Origin: Segetibacter koreensis DSM 18137
Lineage (GTDB): Bacteria > Bacteroidota > Bacteroidia > Chitinophagales > Chitinophagaceae
Length of the DNA: 64,000 bases
Assembly: GCF_000374045.1 (NCBI RefSeq)
Contig: NZ_KB893328.1
Coordinates: forward strand, 31,389-95,388
Reading direction: 5' to 3'
Shown here piece after piece: positions 37,872 to 47,569 of the stretch. Made by a program: the position numbers and the translations under genes. Below the pieces are notes generated by a model. That model was not told where the DNA came from. It ran no database searches and saw nothing but the letters and a program-made list of their open reading frames with translations. Every line of letters starts with the position of its first letter. The stretch's first letter is position 1.

Positions 37872-38519
37872 TGCAATTTTTTTGTAGTAAATTTAGAAGA
37901 AGAGTTTGCTAATCTCGATGACAATGGTTGCATATAATACTGACATTCATCATCTCAATTCCCGCCTTTGTTGTATTCGTTACCAAGAAATCTTCATTCG
38001 TTGCGGTAAGTTGAAAAAAAGACCATGGGGAATCTGCTTTAAGACTTTAAGGTAAAAAGGAGCAGAGGAATGTTTGTATTCTTCAGAAAACCCGCGAATC
38101 TCACAATGGTGGCGTTTGAAATTAATGTAGTCAACTTTTTGTTTGAATACAAGCTGCAACTCTAATGATACCCTTGAAGCATTTCTTTTTCGAACGCTGT
38201 TGGGTGTTCTTCATCAACAGCTCTCTACTCGATATGTGTTAAGAGAAAAACGGCCTGCCTTTAGCTGTAAGCGGATTTTAAATTAGTGGCTGTTGCTGTG
38301 AACGTTTTATCATTTCGTATTCATAAATCTTTTCCGATTGCTAACAGGTGAAGGTGATAGAAGTGGGATATTTCGCTGTTATGAAAAGTTCGGGTTGAGA
38401 TGTTAGCAATATAGCAATTTATAATTCTACTTTTCTTATAGTGCAACATGCCTGGTCTCTGCCCATCTCGCAATCCGTTTGAAGGATGCCTCAGCAGGAC
38501 GAAAAATATAGTGACAATT
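37872..38519. other. Intergenic region with a dispersed repeat copy
   Basis: About 650 bases without a convincing gene. Bases 38438-38515 resemble 35960-36028 (both run ATAGTGCAACAT, CCTG, CTGC, then CAGGAC and AAAAAT with variable bases between), suggesting a repeated intergenic element. The promoter of the cytochrome operon must be at the left end. Confidence 0.4.
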
Positions 38520-38957
38520 TTATTGTTGAACACTTTTGATATAGTTAGGCGATTCGCACTCTTGCCAATATTCTACAATTTTCTTGATGGTGCTTTTCAA
38601 TTTATCATAATTATTTGGCTTGATAAAGAAGCCTTGAATAGACCTCGAATATGCGTCGATTACATGTTTCTGTTCGGCACTTGTAGAAAAGAAAAGATAG
38701 GGAATAGATTTCATTCTCAAATCTTCATTATTGTGAATTTTCTCTCTTAGCTCCATCCCATTTAATTTTGGCATATTTATGTCTGAAAGGACAAGAAATG
38801 GTTCAACGTCTGTGTTAGTCAAATACTCTAAAGCTTGCGAACTGTCATCAAAGAAAATTAGTTTATTATTGTAATCAAGTTCTTTAAAAACGTCAGCCAA
38901 AATATCCTGGTCGTCGACATCATCTTCAATAATGATAATAGGGCCGGTTTTGTTCAT
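38520..38957 (-). CDS. Rcp1-like single-domain response regulator
   Basis: 145 residues, one receiver domain. Acidic pocket EDDVDD at 11-16, phospho-acceptor Asp59 in LSDINMPKLNG, Ser91 region and Lys113 in FFIKP. The extended acidic start and long loop (HNNEDLRMKSIP) match the Rcp1 group that partners with phytochrome-type or PAS histidine kinases. No kinase is nearby. Alone on the minus strand. Confidence 0.9.
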   Translation of the reverse strand: MNKTGPIIIIEDDVDDQDILADVFKELDYNNKLIFFDDSSQALEYLTNTDVEPFLVLSDINMPKLNGMELREKIHNNEDLRMKSIPYLFFSTSAEQKHVIDAYSRSIQGFFIKPNNYDKLKSTIKKIVEYWQECESPNYIKSVQQ

Positions 38958-39445
38958 TGTGCAGATTTTGAGATTAGGTGTTGTAAGTTATTCATATTTT
39001 ACAAAGTAAATCGACTCTTTTTTCAGCGCGATGTATAACAGCTTTTATGGAACCATTTCAGACAATGTTGCGGATAATATTGCAAGAGCCATTGGCATCA
39101 TTCACACCGTTCTCGAATTTTTTCCTATAGCTAACTGCGGCCCCGATCTTTAAAAAGTCTTTTACATTTACTCTTGCTATTTTTCTAGCAAGCGATTATT
39201 AAACGTTTATAATGGGTCGCTCCACCAATTCTTTCGCTTACACACTACCTGCTACCCTCGGAAGGTTAGATTTTTTGATAGTAAGTAAAAATGCCGCTTT
39301 CATCTGTAAGCGAACGCACCGAAGATTGTTACAAATGCAGAACAATATATTATTCGGCATCCCCTCCTAAATCATACAACTGCCTGACCAACATCATTTC
39401 TAATTTTTTGTCCACCCAGTATTTTTACGATGTTAAAAACGGATT
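38958..39445. other. Intergenic region upstream of the desaturase
   Basis: About 490 bases, AT-rich with no recognised gene or tRNA. Promoters for the divergent receiver and desaturase genes should be here. Confidence 0.4.
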
Positions 39446-40573
39446 ATGAAAACTATAAAATTCGTTCCCAGTGATGCCAAACAAAAACAATTTGCGTTGG
39501 CAGTCAGAAAAAAAGTGAATGATTATTTCAGAGACAATGGAATTTCAATAAAGGGTAATCTAAGGTTGGCCATCCAGACAATTGTTATGCTATCATTCTA
39601 TATTGTTCCTTTTGTACTCATATTTATAATTCCAATGAACGCATGGCTTGCATTGCTTCTGGCAGCTTTAAGCGGTGCCGGAATGGCGGGGGTTGGAATG
39701 TGTGTAATGCACGATGCAATTCATGGATCTTATTCGGATAAAGAGTGGATTAACAAGATGCTCGGCGGAACCATGTATCTGTTAGGCAGCAATGTATTTA
39801 ACTGGAAAATACAACATAATTACCTGCATCATTCCTATACCAATATTGAAGGATATGACCACGATATAGATTCAAAAGGACCCATCCGTCTATCGGAATT
39901 TGCTCCGCTAAAAAAAATCCACCGCTATCAATATATTCACGCTTTCTTCTTCTATGGATTAATGACCATTTCTAAATTGATAAACGATTTTACACAACTG
40001 CAGGACTTCAACAAAGCAGGCATTACCCGGCAATACAAAATCAATCCTGTTTTGGAGTACACAAAATTGGTCATTGTAAAGGCCCTTTATCTTTTTATTT
40101 TTATTGGTCTCCCTATTTTGTTTACGCCTTTTAGCTGGTGGCAGGTTTTACTTGGCTTTTTTATAATGCATTGGGTTGCCGGATGCATCTTAAGTACCAT
40201 CTTTCAAATGGCACATGTAGTTGAGGGTGCAGAGCAATTGCTACCCAGTGCAGAAGGTATTATAGATGAAGATTGGGCGGTACATGAATTACGTTCTACC
40301 TCAGACTTTGCAAGAAATAATCTTTTCCTTGAGTATTATGTTGGCGGGCTAAATTTCCAGATCGAACATCATTTATTTCCGAATATCTGCCATATACACT
40401 ACAGAAAGATTGCGCCGATAGTTGAAAACACAGCAAAAGAATTTGGCTTTACTTATAATTTGAAACCAACATTCAGCAAAGCGCTTTTTTCACATATTGA
40501 GAGACTTAAAGAATTGGGTAGGCCTCTTCATAGTCCGAGTACCTCAGGGAAATACTCCACCCAAAACGCATAA
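39446..40573 (+). CDS. Membrane fatty-acid (acyl-lipid) desaturase
   Basis: 375 residues. All three di-iron His boxes are present: HDAIH (89-93), HNYLHH (124-129) and QIEHH (305-309), the last with Gln first as in front-end desaturases. Four hydrophobic segments in two pairs (around 42-75, and 205-250). Inserts double bonds in membrane acyl chains. No cytochrome b5 domain is fused, so an external electron donor is needed. Followed 45 bases later by the erythrin-VIT1 gene in the same direction. Confidence 0.93.
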   Translation: MKTIKFVPSDAKQKQFALAVRKKVNDYFRDNGISIKGNLRLAIQTIVMLSFYIVPFVLIFIIPMNAWLALLLAALSGAGMAGVGMCVMHDAIHGSYSDKEWINKMLGGTMYLLGSNVFNWKIQHNYLHHSYTNIEGYDHDIDSKGPIRLSEFAPLKKIHRYQYIHAFFFYGLMTISKLINDFTQLQDFNKAGITRQYKINPVLEYTKLVIVKALYLFIFIGLPILFTPFSWWQVLLGFFIMHWVAGCILSTIFQMAHVVEGAEQLLPSAEGIIDEDWAVHELRSTSDFARNNLFLEYYVGGLNFQIEHHLFPNICHIHYRKIAPIVENTAKEFGFTYNLKPTFSKALFSHIERLKELGRPLHSPSTSGKYSTQNA

Positions 40574-40617
40574 TATTTCGCTTGTACCACGCTTTTGGCT
40601 CATTTAAAAAACTCGAA

Positions 40618-41712
40618 ATGAAAAATAAAAGCATCCAGACAGAAATTGACGCTTGTTTTTTATATCAAAAGCTTGCTGACCATGAGCCCGATGCAACTAT
40701 TGCAAATGTGTATAGACAAATGAGTGAAATTGAAAAAGGTCATGCGGAGGCTTTTGCTAAAAAAGAGAATATACCTGTTGAAACTTTAATGCAACCTTCC
40801 TGGCGAGCAAGAACACTAAATACTATCGGTAAGATATTTGGGTATGACTATGTTTTAGGAGTTTTAATGGACACAGAAAAAAGCATTGCGAATGCTATTG
40901 TTTCTGCAAAGCAAAAGAACAAGCAAAAAATAACCGGGACAGAAACAACTCATGTAAATATTCTTCGAACAATTCTCGAAAAGGAAGCTAAAGTAACAGG
41001 CACACAACTTTCAAAATTTGAAAGCAGGCATCGTTCCGTTGGTGGAAATGCCATTAGAGCGGCAGTTTTAGGAGGCAACGACGGCTTGGTGTCAAACTTT
41101 AGTTTAGTAATGGGAATTGCAGGTGCAACTGCAGGACAGCAAGGTGTGTTATTAGCTGGATTAGCAGGGTTATTAGCCGGAGCTTTATCTATGTCGTTAG
41201 GTGAATGGATTTCTGTAAAGAGTTCGCAGGAGCTATATGAAAATCAAATGCAATTAGAAATGGAAGAATTGGAAACAAGTCCGGAAGGAGAAATGAAAGA
41301 GTTGGCTTTGATATACGTGGCGAAAGGCATCCCCGAAGAACAGGCACAGCAAATGGCGGGCGATATAATGAAAGATAAAAGCGGTGCACACGAAATATTG
41401 GTTAGAGAGGAATTAGGAATAAATGCCGAAGAATTGAAAGGTTCTGCTGTTGAAGCGGCTGTGTATTCTTTTATACTGTTTGCAATTGGTGCTGTTATAC
41501 CCGTTTTACCTTTCATGTTTAGTAGCGGAATGAAAGCTGTAATAATTAGTGTTTGTGCAAGTGCTATTGGACTATTTGTAATAGGTTCGGCTATCACTTT
41601 ATTTACAGGAAAAAATATTTGGTATTCGGGCTTCAGGCAGGTAATATTTGGTTTGGCCGCAGCGGCAATCACCTTTGGAATTGGGAAATTGATTGGTATA
41701 TCAATAACATAA
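40618..41712 (+). CDS. Erythrin-VIT1 fusion, MbfA-like iron/manganese transporter
   Basis: 364 residues from the ATG at 40618; the frame opens earlier at a TTG (40582), which is not a likely start. Residues about 1-140 are a ferritin-like erythrin domain with metal ligands in QTEIDACFLYQKLAD, SEIEKGHAEAF and EKEAK. Residues about 145-364 are a VIT1/CCC1 membrane domain (RAAVLGGNDGLVSNFSLVMG, GALSMSLGEWISVKSSQE, then three more membrane segments). This architecture is known for iron efflux or storage in Agrobacterium and Bradyrhizobium MbfA. Probably guards against iron overload. Confidence 0.9.
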   Translation: MKNKSIQTEIDACFLYQKLADHEPDATIANVYRQMSEIEKGHAEAFAKKENIPVETLMQPSWRARTLNTIGKIFGYDYVLGVLMDTEKSIANAIVSAKQKNKQKITGTETTHVNILRTILEKEAKVTGTQLSKFESRHRSVGGNAIRAAVLGGNDGLVSNFSLVMGIAGATAGQQGVLLAGLAGLLAGALSMSLGEWISVKSSQELYENQMQLEMEELETSPEGEMKELALIYVAKGIPEEQAQQMAGDIMKDKSGAHEILVREELGINAEELKGSAVEAAVYSFILFAIGAVIPVLPFMFSSGMKAVIISVCASAIGLFVIGSAITLFTGKNIWYSGFRQVIFGLAAAAITFGIGKLIGISIT

Positions 41713-41836
41713 CTTGTTAAGTAATATAAAAAGCGGTATTCCCATTAATGCTTGAAGTATTATCAGATACCCTTGAAATGCTGGTTATTATAGTTTTAAG
41801 TTAAAGCAACATTTTTAGCGTTAAAAGCTTTCACAA

Positions 41837-43717
41837 ATGTATCATTCCCCTTTTGTGAAAATCGTTGATGTAGACATTATTACCAGGATAAGTATTATAT
41901 TATGTTTTACAGGTTTTTCTTTTTTAGGAGAAGCCCAAATCTCTGATACTTTATCGAACCTACCTCCTCAAAAGCATCGAAACATTTTTCAATTTGGCAT
42001 TAACGCAATTACCAAGAGTGACGCAGATACATCAATGCGTGCAAATGTGATTAACATCAGGAGCGTTGAACCGTTTATTCCCTACCAAGGTAAAATCATC
42101 CGTAATATATTTATCAATCAACTTGGTTTTGAAAAAACGTTTACAGATACCACAAAGAAGATTGATTATTTCGGCAAGAAAATTAGCAACCACCTGCATA
42201 GAAATACGAGAGACTGGGTTATCCGAAACAATTTATTTATTAGAGAAAATCAACCGCTGAATGCAAGTTTAGTGGCCGATAATGAACGGCACCTTCGTTC
42301 GCTGGAATTTATCCAGGATGCCCGCATATTAATTAGCCCTATTACTACAGAAAAGGATTCCATTGATATTGTTGTTGTCACTAAAGATATCTTCGAGATA
42401 ATAGCGGAACTGAACAATTTAACTCTGGATCACTTTAAAGCGAAGATTGGAGATGTGAATCTACTCGGCATGGGTCAAAAGATTAGTTTCACGGCGTTAT
42501 TGCAAAAAGATCGTAATCCAAATTTTGGCTACGAAATTTATTATAGTAAAAATAATATAGCCAACACATTCATTAATGCTACCGCCGGTTATACGTCTAT
42601 CAAACAAGACCTCGCCCAAAGTGCTGACGATGAGCATTCATGGTATCTGAAGTTAGAACAACCTTTGGCATCCCAATATTTGCATTTTGCAGGTGCAATA
42701 ACATTCGCCGGTAACGAATCGTATAACAATTACAGCAAGCCGGATAGTATGTTTTATAAATATCATTACAATACGTTTGATATGTGGGCGGGGTATAACC
42801 TTGGCTTGAGAAAGCTGCTGTTGTTTAAAAGCAAACAGAATAGAGAATTCGTAAGCCTCCGCTATTTTCATAACCCATTTTTATTAACTCCCTACCAGGT
42901 GGCAAAGCAGTTCAATTTTAACTTCAATAGCAGGGAAGCTATACTTGGACAGTTTACATTCTTCAAGCAAAATTTTTATAAAACCAATTATATTTTCGGA
43001 TTTGGAATTACTGAAGACGTTCCTTATGGTTACAATATTGCTCTTACTACTGGTTGGTATAAACAATGGAACCAGGAAAGGCTTTATGCGGGAGTGGATG
43101 CTAATCGTTACTTAGTAACAACAAAGGGCGATGTAATGCAATACTTTTTACGTACAGGCACCTTTGTAAATGACGGCAAATTAGAGGATGCCGCAATGTT
43201 AATGGGGACAACTATTTTTAGCAGGCTTCATTTTATGAATAAGACCAAAATGCGGCAATACCTGCAGTTTAGCTATACGAGGCAATTTAACCGTGTTAGT
43301 CTCTATCCCTTGTCTATCGGTAATGTTTTCGGGCTTCGAAATTATAATCTCGATTCTGCCAGTGGAAACCAACGAATTAGTTTGCATGCAGAAACGTTCT
43401 TTTTTCTTAAATACAAAATGCTAGGATTTAAGTTTGCTCCCTTTACCGCAGGAGATATTGTGCTGCTGACTTCTGACCGGGAAAGGTCGAAGAACGGCTG
43501 GTATTATGCAATCGGAGGTGGTGTCCGTACCAGGAACGAGAACTTGATTTTTAAAACGATAGAATTGCGTTTTTCATATTTTCCACGCCAGTCGCAACAA
43601 AACAATACTTTCAAGGTTACCCTCAATAGCAGCATACGGTTTAGGTATAACAGCAACTACGTTAAAGCTCCAGACATCATCCAACTTAATAATGATTATG
43701 AAAATAATATCTATTAA
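41837..43717 (+). CDS. BamA/TamA-like (Omp85) outer-membrane protein
   Basis: 626 residues with an N-terminal hydrophobic signal region (about 13-32). A POTRA-like part with KIIRNIFINQLGFEKTF and NHLHRNTRDWVIRNNLFIRE, ERHLRSLEFIQDARILI, then a barrel of alternating strands. Conserved late block with RISLHAETFFFLKYKMLGF and FAPFTAGDIVLLTSD is typical of the surface-antigen domain. Likely assembles or exports outer-membrane proteins or is a secretion pore. Alone; 125 bases after the VIT1 gene. Confidence 0.75.
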   Translation: MYHSPFVKIVDVDIITRISIILCFTGFSFLGEAQISDTLSNLPPQKHRNIFQFGINAITKSDADTSMRANVINIRSVEPFIPYQGKIIRNIFINQLGFEKTFTDTTKKIDYFGKKISNHLHRNTRDWVIRNNLFIRENQPLNASLVADNERHLRSLEFIQDARILISPITTEKDSIDIVVVTKDIFEIIAELNNLTLDHFKAKIGDVNLLGMGQKISFTALLQKDRNPNFGYEIYYSKNNIANTFINATAGYTSIKQDLAQSADDEHSWYLKLEQPLASQYLHFAGAITFAGNESYNNYSKPDSMFYKYHYNTFDMWAGYNLGLRKLLLFKSKQNREFVSLRYFHNPFLLTPYQVAKQFNFNFNSREAILGQFTFFKQNFYKTNYIFGFGITEDVPYGYNIALTTGWYKQWNQERLYAGVDANRYLVTTKGDVMQYFLRTGTFVNDGKLEDAAMLMGTTIFSRLHFMNKTKMRQYLQFSYTRQFNRVSLYPLSIGNVFGLRNYNLDSASGNQRISLHAETFFFLKYKMLGFKFAPFTAGDIVLLTSDRERSKNGWYYAIGGGVRTRNENLIFKTIELRFSYFPRQSQQNNTFKVTLNSSIRFRYNSNYVKAPDIIQLNNDYENNIY

Positions 43718-44050
43718 AATATAAAACTCGCCCTCTTAAATATTTCCTCATTGGTTTTCATGAATCTACTCTTAAACTTATGCTGCGCTTTAGCCATAAT
43801 TAAACACTCACCTAATATTAATAAAAAACAAACACTGTTTCCTCAAACTTACTTATCTCGGGTCAGCCTTGCATATTAACAGCTTACGCAACTGCCTTAA
43901 GCTAGTACGAAGGATATGAAACTACCCATATCCATCTGCAGGAAAGGGTGCTCATGGTCTCCTACCTTTAGGTTCGTCATTTCATTTTCCGTGTTTATAT
44001 GCTTTGTTTGTAACCGGCAAACAAAGCAGTAAAGGCTTGCTCTATTTAAC
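43718..44050. other. Convergent intergenic region with a hairpin
   Basis: About 330 bases. Contains a perfect 10-base hairpin, GCTTTGTTTG (44001-44010) with CAAACAAAGC (44018-44027), loop TAACCGG, placed 24 bases past the end of the minus-strand gene at 44051: a probable terminator for it. No gene. Confidence 0.55.
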
Positions 44051-44653
44051 TCAAAAGGAGGGAGGGTGGATTGTATACTTTATTAGCAATGTGCCTAAGC
44101 GATTATTAAAACCCATGATCGGGCTCGTCAAAATCAGAATGGTATCGCCTTCATTTTGTACAGTAGTGTTGTTACTGCTTAAAACACTATCATTTGCAAT
44201 AGTGGAAAAAGGCTGCCCCTCGTCTTTTTTATTGCTTGATGATACTATAATACCTTTATCATTCGCAATAGCTATGCGCTGAAAATTTTTTTCTTTGACC
44301 ATATCGTTTGCAAAAAGATTCACCTGGTTAATATTTCCTTGCATCATTTCAGATCGCACAGCCCAGAGGTAGGCTTTAGCTAATAACTTCAAATGTTCTT
44401 CATGAGATTCCACAATATGCCTGGTCGCTTTTTCTTTTATAGTTTGCCTTTCAATTTCTGCAGCCTTTTTTGTACTACTCACTTCCATTGATTTCCATAT
44501 CCAAACAACAATAACTAAGATCAAAGCAGCTCCAACCGTTATCAAAAACTTCTTATTGAAATTAGATTGCAGCGAAGTGGGCTGCTTTTGTTCATGTTTG
44601 TTATCAGTGCCTGATTTGTCATTCAGCTCATTCATATTCTTAAGATTGGACAA
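44051..44653 (-). CDS. Single-pass membrane protein with an extracytoplasmic sensor-like domain
   Basis: 200 residues. A hydrophilic N-terminus, one membrane segment at about 36-53 (FLITVGAALILVIVVWIW), a helix rich in charge (KKAAEIERQTIKEKATRHI), then a Cache/PAS-like domain with FQRIAIANDKGIIVSSSNK and DTILILTSPIMGFNNRLGTLL. This resembles a sensor kinase input module, but no HAMP, kinase or cyclase domain follows; the protein stops. It may work with a separate partner. Family not named with confidence. Confidence 0.6.
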   Translation of the reverse strand: MSNLKNMNELNDKSGTDNKHEQKQPTSLQSNFNKKFLITVGAALILVIVVWIWKSMEVSSTKKAAEIERQTIKEKATRHIVESHEEHLKLLAKAYLWAVRSEMMQGNINQVNLFANDMVKEKNFQRIAIANDKGIIVSSSNKKDEGQPFSTIANDSVLSSNNTTVQNEGDTILILTSPIMGFNNRLGTLLIKYTIHPPSF

Positions 44654-44934
44654 TTAAAAATACCTCTTTTGAAATGCTGAAAACTATTCACCTCAGTAGT
44701 TACTCAATTGTTTCGGTGTCATTTAAAGATCTTCAACTGCGTTAGTATATCGTACATTTCCTGCTGGAATACGCCCTCATTTTTTTTAATCTCACACAGG
44801 TAGAATCGTATACGCAAAAAAAGGCCAACAAAGGCATAGGTTCGCTACAATAGTGTAACAATGCAAAAATTTAGATTGTGGTATCAATAATTTTGGCGCC
44901 TGTTAATGTTGCCATTCGCCTTTGCTATTGTTGT

Positions 44935-46056
44935 TTATGGCTCAATTATCACCTTCAACGCTTTTTCCTTTGAAGCATTGCCGAATACTTCGTAAGCCTT
45001 CAATATTTCATCTAACTTAAAATGATGGGTTATTAGTTTTGCAGGCTCTAATTTTCCTGATGTAACCGTTTTCAATAACATAGGTGTTGTGTTAGTATTT
45101 ACCAGGCCGGTAGTTATTGTTATGTTTTTAATCCACAATTCCTGTATTTGAAGGTCTACTTTTTTGCCATGCACTCCAACGTTTGCAACATGGCCGCCAG
45201 GACGAACTATGTTTTGACAAATATCAAAAGTATCAGGAATGCCCACTGCTTCAATTGATACATCTACCCCGTCTTTAGTTTCCGACATTATTTTCTTTAC
45301 AGCATCTTCCTGTGCTGAATTGATGATATGGGTTGCACCCAATTTCTTTGCTACACCAAGCCTGTTGTCATCAACGTCAATCATATACACAACAGCCGGA
45401 GAATAAAATTGTGCAGTTAGCAAGGCGGCCATACCTATCGGTCCTGCACCAACTATGGCAATGGTATCTCCAGGCTTAACACATCCGTATACTACGCCTA
45501 TTTCGTGGCCGGTTGGTAATATATCGCTCAGCATTACCAATGCTTCCTCGTCGGCTCCGGCAGGTATTGCATACAAACTATTATCTGCATGAGGAATACG
45601 AACATATTCAGCTTGCGTACCGTTAATAAGATGTCCCAGTATCCAACCCCCATCTTCGCAATGCGAGTACATTTGTTTTTTGCAATATTCGCAAGTCCCG
45701 TCGGCAGTAATACACGAAATAATTACATGGTCGCCTTTTTTGAAGTTCCTGATTGCTGTGCCTACTTCTTCTACCACACCAACCCCTTCGTGCCCAAGAG
45801 TAGTACCGGGTAATACAGAAGGTGTCTTGCCGTGCAATATACCTAAGTCTGTTCCACAGATAGTGGTCTTTAAAATTTTGACCACAACATCTGTTGGTTT
45901 TAAAATTTCCGGCACCAGTATATCTTTCAATTCTATGATACCCGGACCCCCATAAACAAGGCCCCTCATAGTTGCCCTTATGCCTGGTTTTACTATTTCT
46001 TCTGATTTACTTGTCTCTGTTTGACCAGTAAGCAAATCTTCAGTTATCGTTTTCAT
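44935..46056 (-). CDS. Zinc-dependent alcohol dehydrogenase
   Basis: 373 residues. Catalytic zinc ligands in TTICGTDLG and LGHEGVG, structural zinc cysteines in CEYCKKQMYSHC, and the NAD(P)-binding loop IVGAGPIGMAAL. Medium-chain dehydrogenase family; the N-terminal extension of about 28 residues (MKTITEDLLTGQTETSKSEE) is unusual. Oxidises an alcohol or reduces an aldehyde in the cytoplasm. A long perfect palindrome lies 50 bases upstream of the start codon. Confidence 0.92.
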   Translation of the reverse strand: MKTITEDLLTGQTETSKSEEIVKPGIRATMRGLVYGGPGIIELKDILVPEILKPTDVVVKILKTTICGTDLGILHGKTPSVLPGTTLGHEGVGVVEEVGTAIRNFKKGDHVIISCITADGTCEYCKKQMYSHCEDGGWILGHLINGTQAEYVRIPHADNSLYAIPAGADEEALVMLSDILPTGHEIGVVYGCVKPGDTIAIVGAGPIGMAALLTAQFYSPAVVYMIDVDDNRLGVAKKLGATHIINSAQEDAVKKIMSETKDGVDVSIEAVGIPDTFDICQNIVRPGGHVANVGVHGKKVDLQIQELWIKNITITTGLVNTNTTPMLLKTVTSGKLEPAKLITHHFKLDEILKAYEVFGNASKEKALKVIIEP

Positions 46057-46105
46057 TACGATGTATTTAATTGATAAAATATTTAAGAGTTGTGGTAAGC
46101 GTTTC

Positions 46106-46153
46106 TCTAAAACAAACTTTCAGGAAAGGAGTTTCCTGAAAGTTTGTTTTAGA
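46106..46153. repeat. Perfect 22-base inverted repeat upstream of the alcohol dehydrogenase
   Basis: Arms 46106-46127 and 46132-46153 pair perfectly, with a 4-base loop GGAG. The core of the left arm is AAAACAAACTTTCAGGAAA. The ends are A/T-rich, so RNA of either strand would fold and could end in U-rich sequence. It could be a bidirectional terminator, a leader hairpin of the dehydrogenase mRNA, or a protein-binding operator. Confidence 0.75.
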
Positions 46154-46567
46154 TTTATCAGCTGGCTTTACAAGCTCTTGGAAACTAATAATGAATGATA
46201 AAGTAGAAATGACTTCATCACAATACCATAAAGGCTAAGGTGAACAATTGGTATACTTCACCCCGGATAAACATGTGCAATGATTTTTTTCGAGCTGGGC
46301 TGCATCACGTTCTTTATCATCGTTGCGTCGCACACTTGTACGATTTTGTCATTATTCAGCCATGCACCAACTTATTAAACGAGAAGTATAATTATTCTCG
46401 CCTTTATTTTTTCTGCTTGAATACAATTTTAGAAGCACCTTTAAAAAAGCATTGTAGCGCTTGCAGGATTATTTCTGGGAATAACCTCACCGGTATCCAA
46501 AACGCTTTGTAATGAACCTTTGATAGGTGTTGCGTTTTGACAACAACAACTGTTCATACTTTCAAGA
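46154..46567. other. Intergenic region with dispersed repeat and small hairpin
   Basis: About 415 bases. Holds a segment at 46323-46342 that, read on the minus strand, matches GTACAAGnGTGCGACGCAAC at 12725-12740. A small hairpin CGAGAA/TTCTCG (46380-46400) is followed by a T-rich tract on the plus strand. No gene is supportable. Confidence 0.4.
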
Positions 46568-46909
46568 CTACGGGTTTTTATCTTTCAATTTACTCTTTGC
46601 CACAAAATGTTTATGCCCCTTCTTGTCTATCCAATAATACTTTGAATGGTGATTAATGTAAATCGTCTGCCCATTTGGCCCTTGCTTTTCTTCATATACT
46701 TTATCTACTATACCAGCTTTCCCTTTCGATGCTAATTCAGCGGTTTTGTTTCCTACTTTTTTTGCACCTTTACTTATAGCGCTTTCTGTTTTTTTCGCAC
46801 CTTTTTTTATATGATGACCGGCAGAAGTTGTGTCCTGTGCCTGAACGCTAAGGGCAGAAAAAACTCCGAAAGAAATTGCGACGAAATAAACAAAAACAAA
46901 CTTTTTCAT
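46568..46909 (-). CDS. Secreted lysine-rich small protein
   Basis: 113 residues. Signal peptide (MKKFVFVYFVAISFGVFSAL, cleaved near QAQ). Mature part is Lys- and Gly-rich with a helical repeat (KKGAKKTESAISKGAKKVGN), then a C-terminal part IYINHHSKYYWIDKKGHKHF with many His and Tyr. No family named with confidence; such basic adaptor-like tails are common in Bacteroidota envelope proteins. Same strand as the next gene, about 190 bases apart. Confidence 0.6.
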   Translation of the reverse strand: MKKFVFVYFVAISFGVFSALSVQAQDTTSAGHHIKKGAKKTESAISKGAKKVGNKTAELASKGKAGIVDKVYEEKQGPNGQTIYINHHSKYYWIDKKGHKHFVAKSKLKDKNP

Positions 46910-47101
46910 AACTATTAATTTTAATGTTTTATAATAACGAATCTACTCTTTAAAAGTGAAAATAGCTAGTGCCTTATGACCTAAAAAATCCGTTGGAGCG
47001 AAAGGGGCGCAGCCGACAAAAATGGCATCCATAATGTTGTTTGGCCGAAAGCTATTTTCAACAACAATTACGTTTTCGATGGCTTCTCCTGTAAATGTTG
47101 A

Positions 47102-47569
47102 TTATTGCGGTAAGCTTCTGATCGCCTGCCTCATACTTTCCAATTCACGCAGTTTCTCTTGCTTTTTTTGTAATTGTTCGCTAAGCTTCGCTATTTTTTT
47201 ATTCTGCTTCTTTACATCGCTGTCGGCACTCCTGGAATCTTTGGCACTGTTATAAGCTTTATTTGCTTTCTTTTTTGCTCTTTTGGCTTCTCCTAAATCG
47301 CCACTGGTTGCCTTCGAGGCCTGCTCACTACTTTGGCCGGCAGTGCTTTGAGCCTCTGAAGTAGCTGCAGCTGCCTTAGTATGATAGCCCGGCAAATTGT
47401 TTTGTGCAACTGTTAGTTTAGACGTTAGTTCAGCAATTTCATTACTTAATTTCACGTACTCCTTATTGAGTTTGACGGTATCCGCAGCAGTTTTATATTT
47501 CTGGGAAAATGCTGAAGTCGCCGACATTACCAATAGAATCGCCGGCAAGAAGAATTGTAACTTTTTCAT
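47102..47569 (-). CDS. Secreted coiled-coil protein
   Basis: 155 residues. Signal peptide with cleavage near AFSQ. The rest is helical with two heptad-rich coiled coils: VKLSNEIAELTSKLTVAQNN and SDVKKQNKKIAKLSEQLQKK, separated by an Ala/Ser/Lys-rich stretch. Periplasmic or envelope-associated. Family not recognised. Confidence 0.65.
   Translation of the reverse strand: MKKLQFFLPAILLVMSATSAFSQKYKTAADTVKLNKEYVKLSNEIAELTSKLTVAQNNLPGYHTKAAAATSEAQSTAGQSSEQASKATSGDLGEAKRAKKKANKAYNSAKDSRSADSDVKKQNKKIAKLSEQLQKKQEKLRELESMRQAIRSLPQ

Noticed and set aside
46240..46512. Plus-strand frame of 90 codons
   Set aside because: Cys/His-rich, covers the dispersed repeat, no motif.
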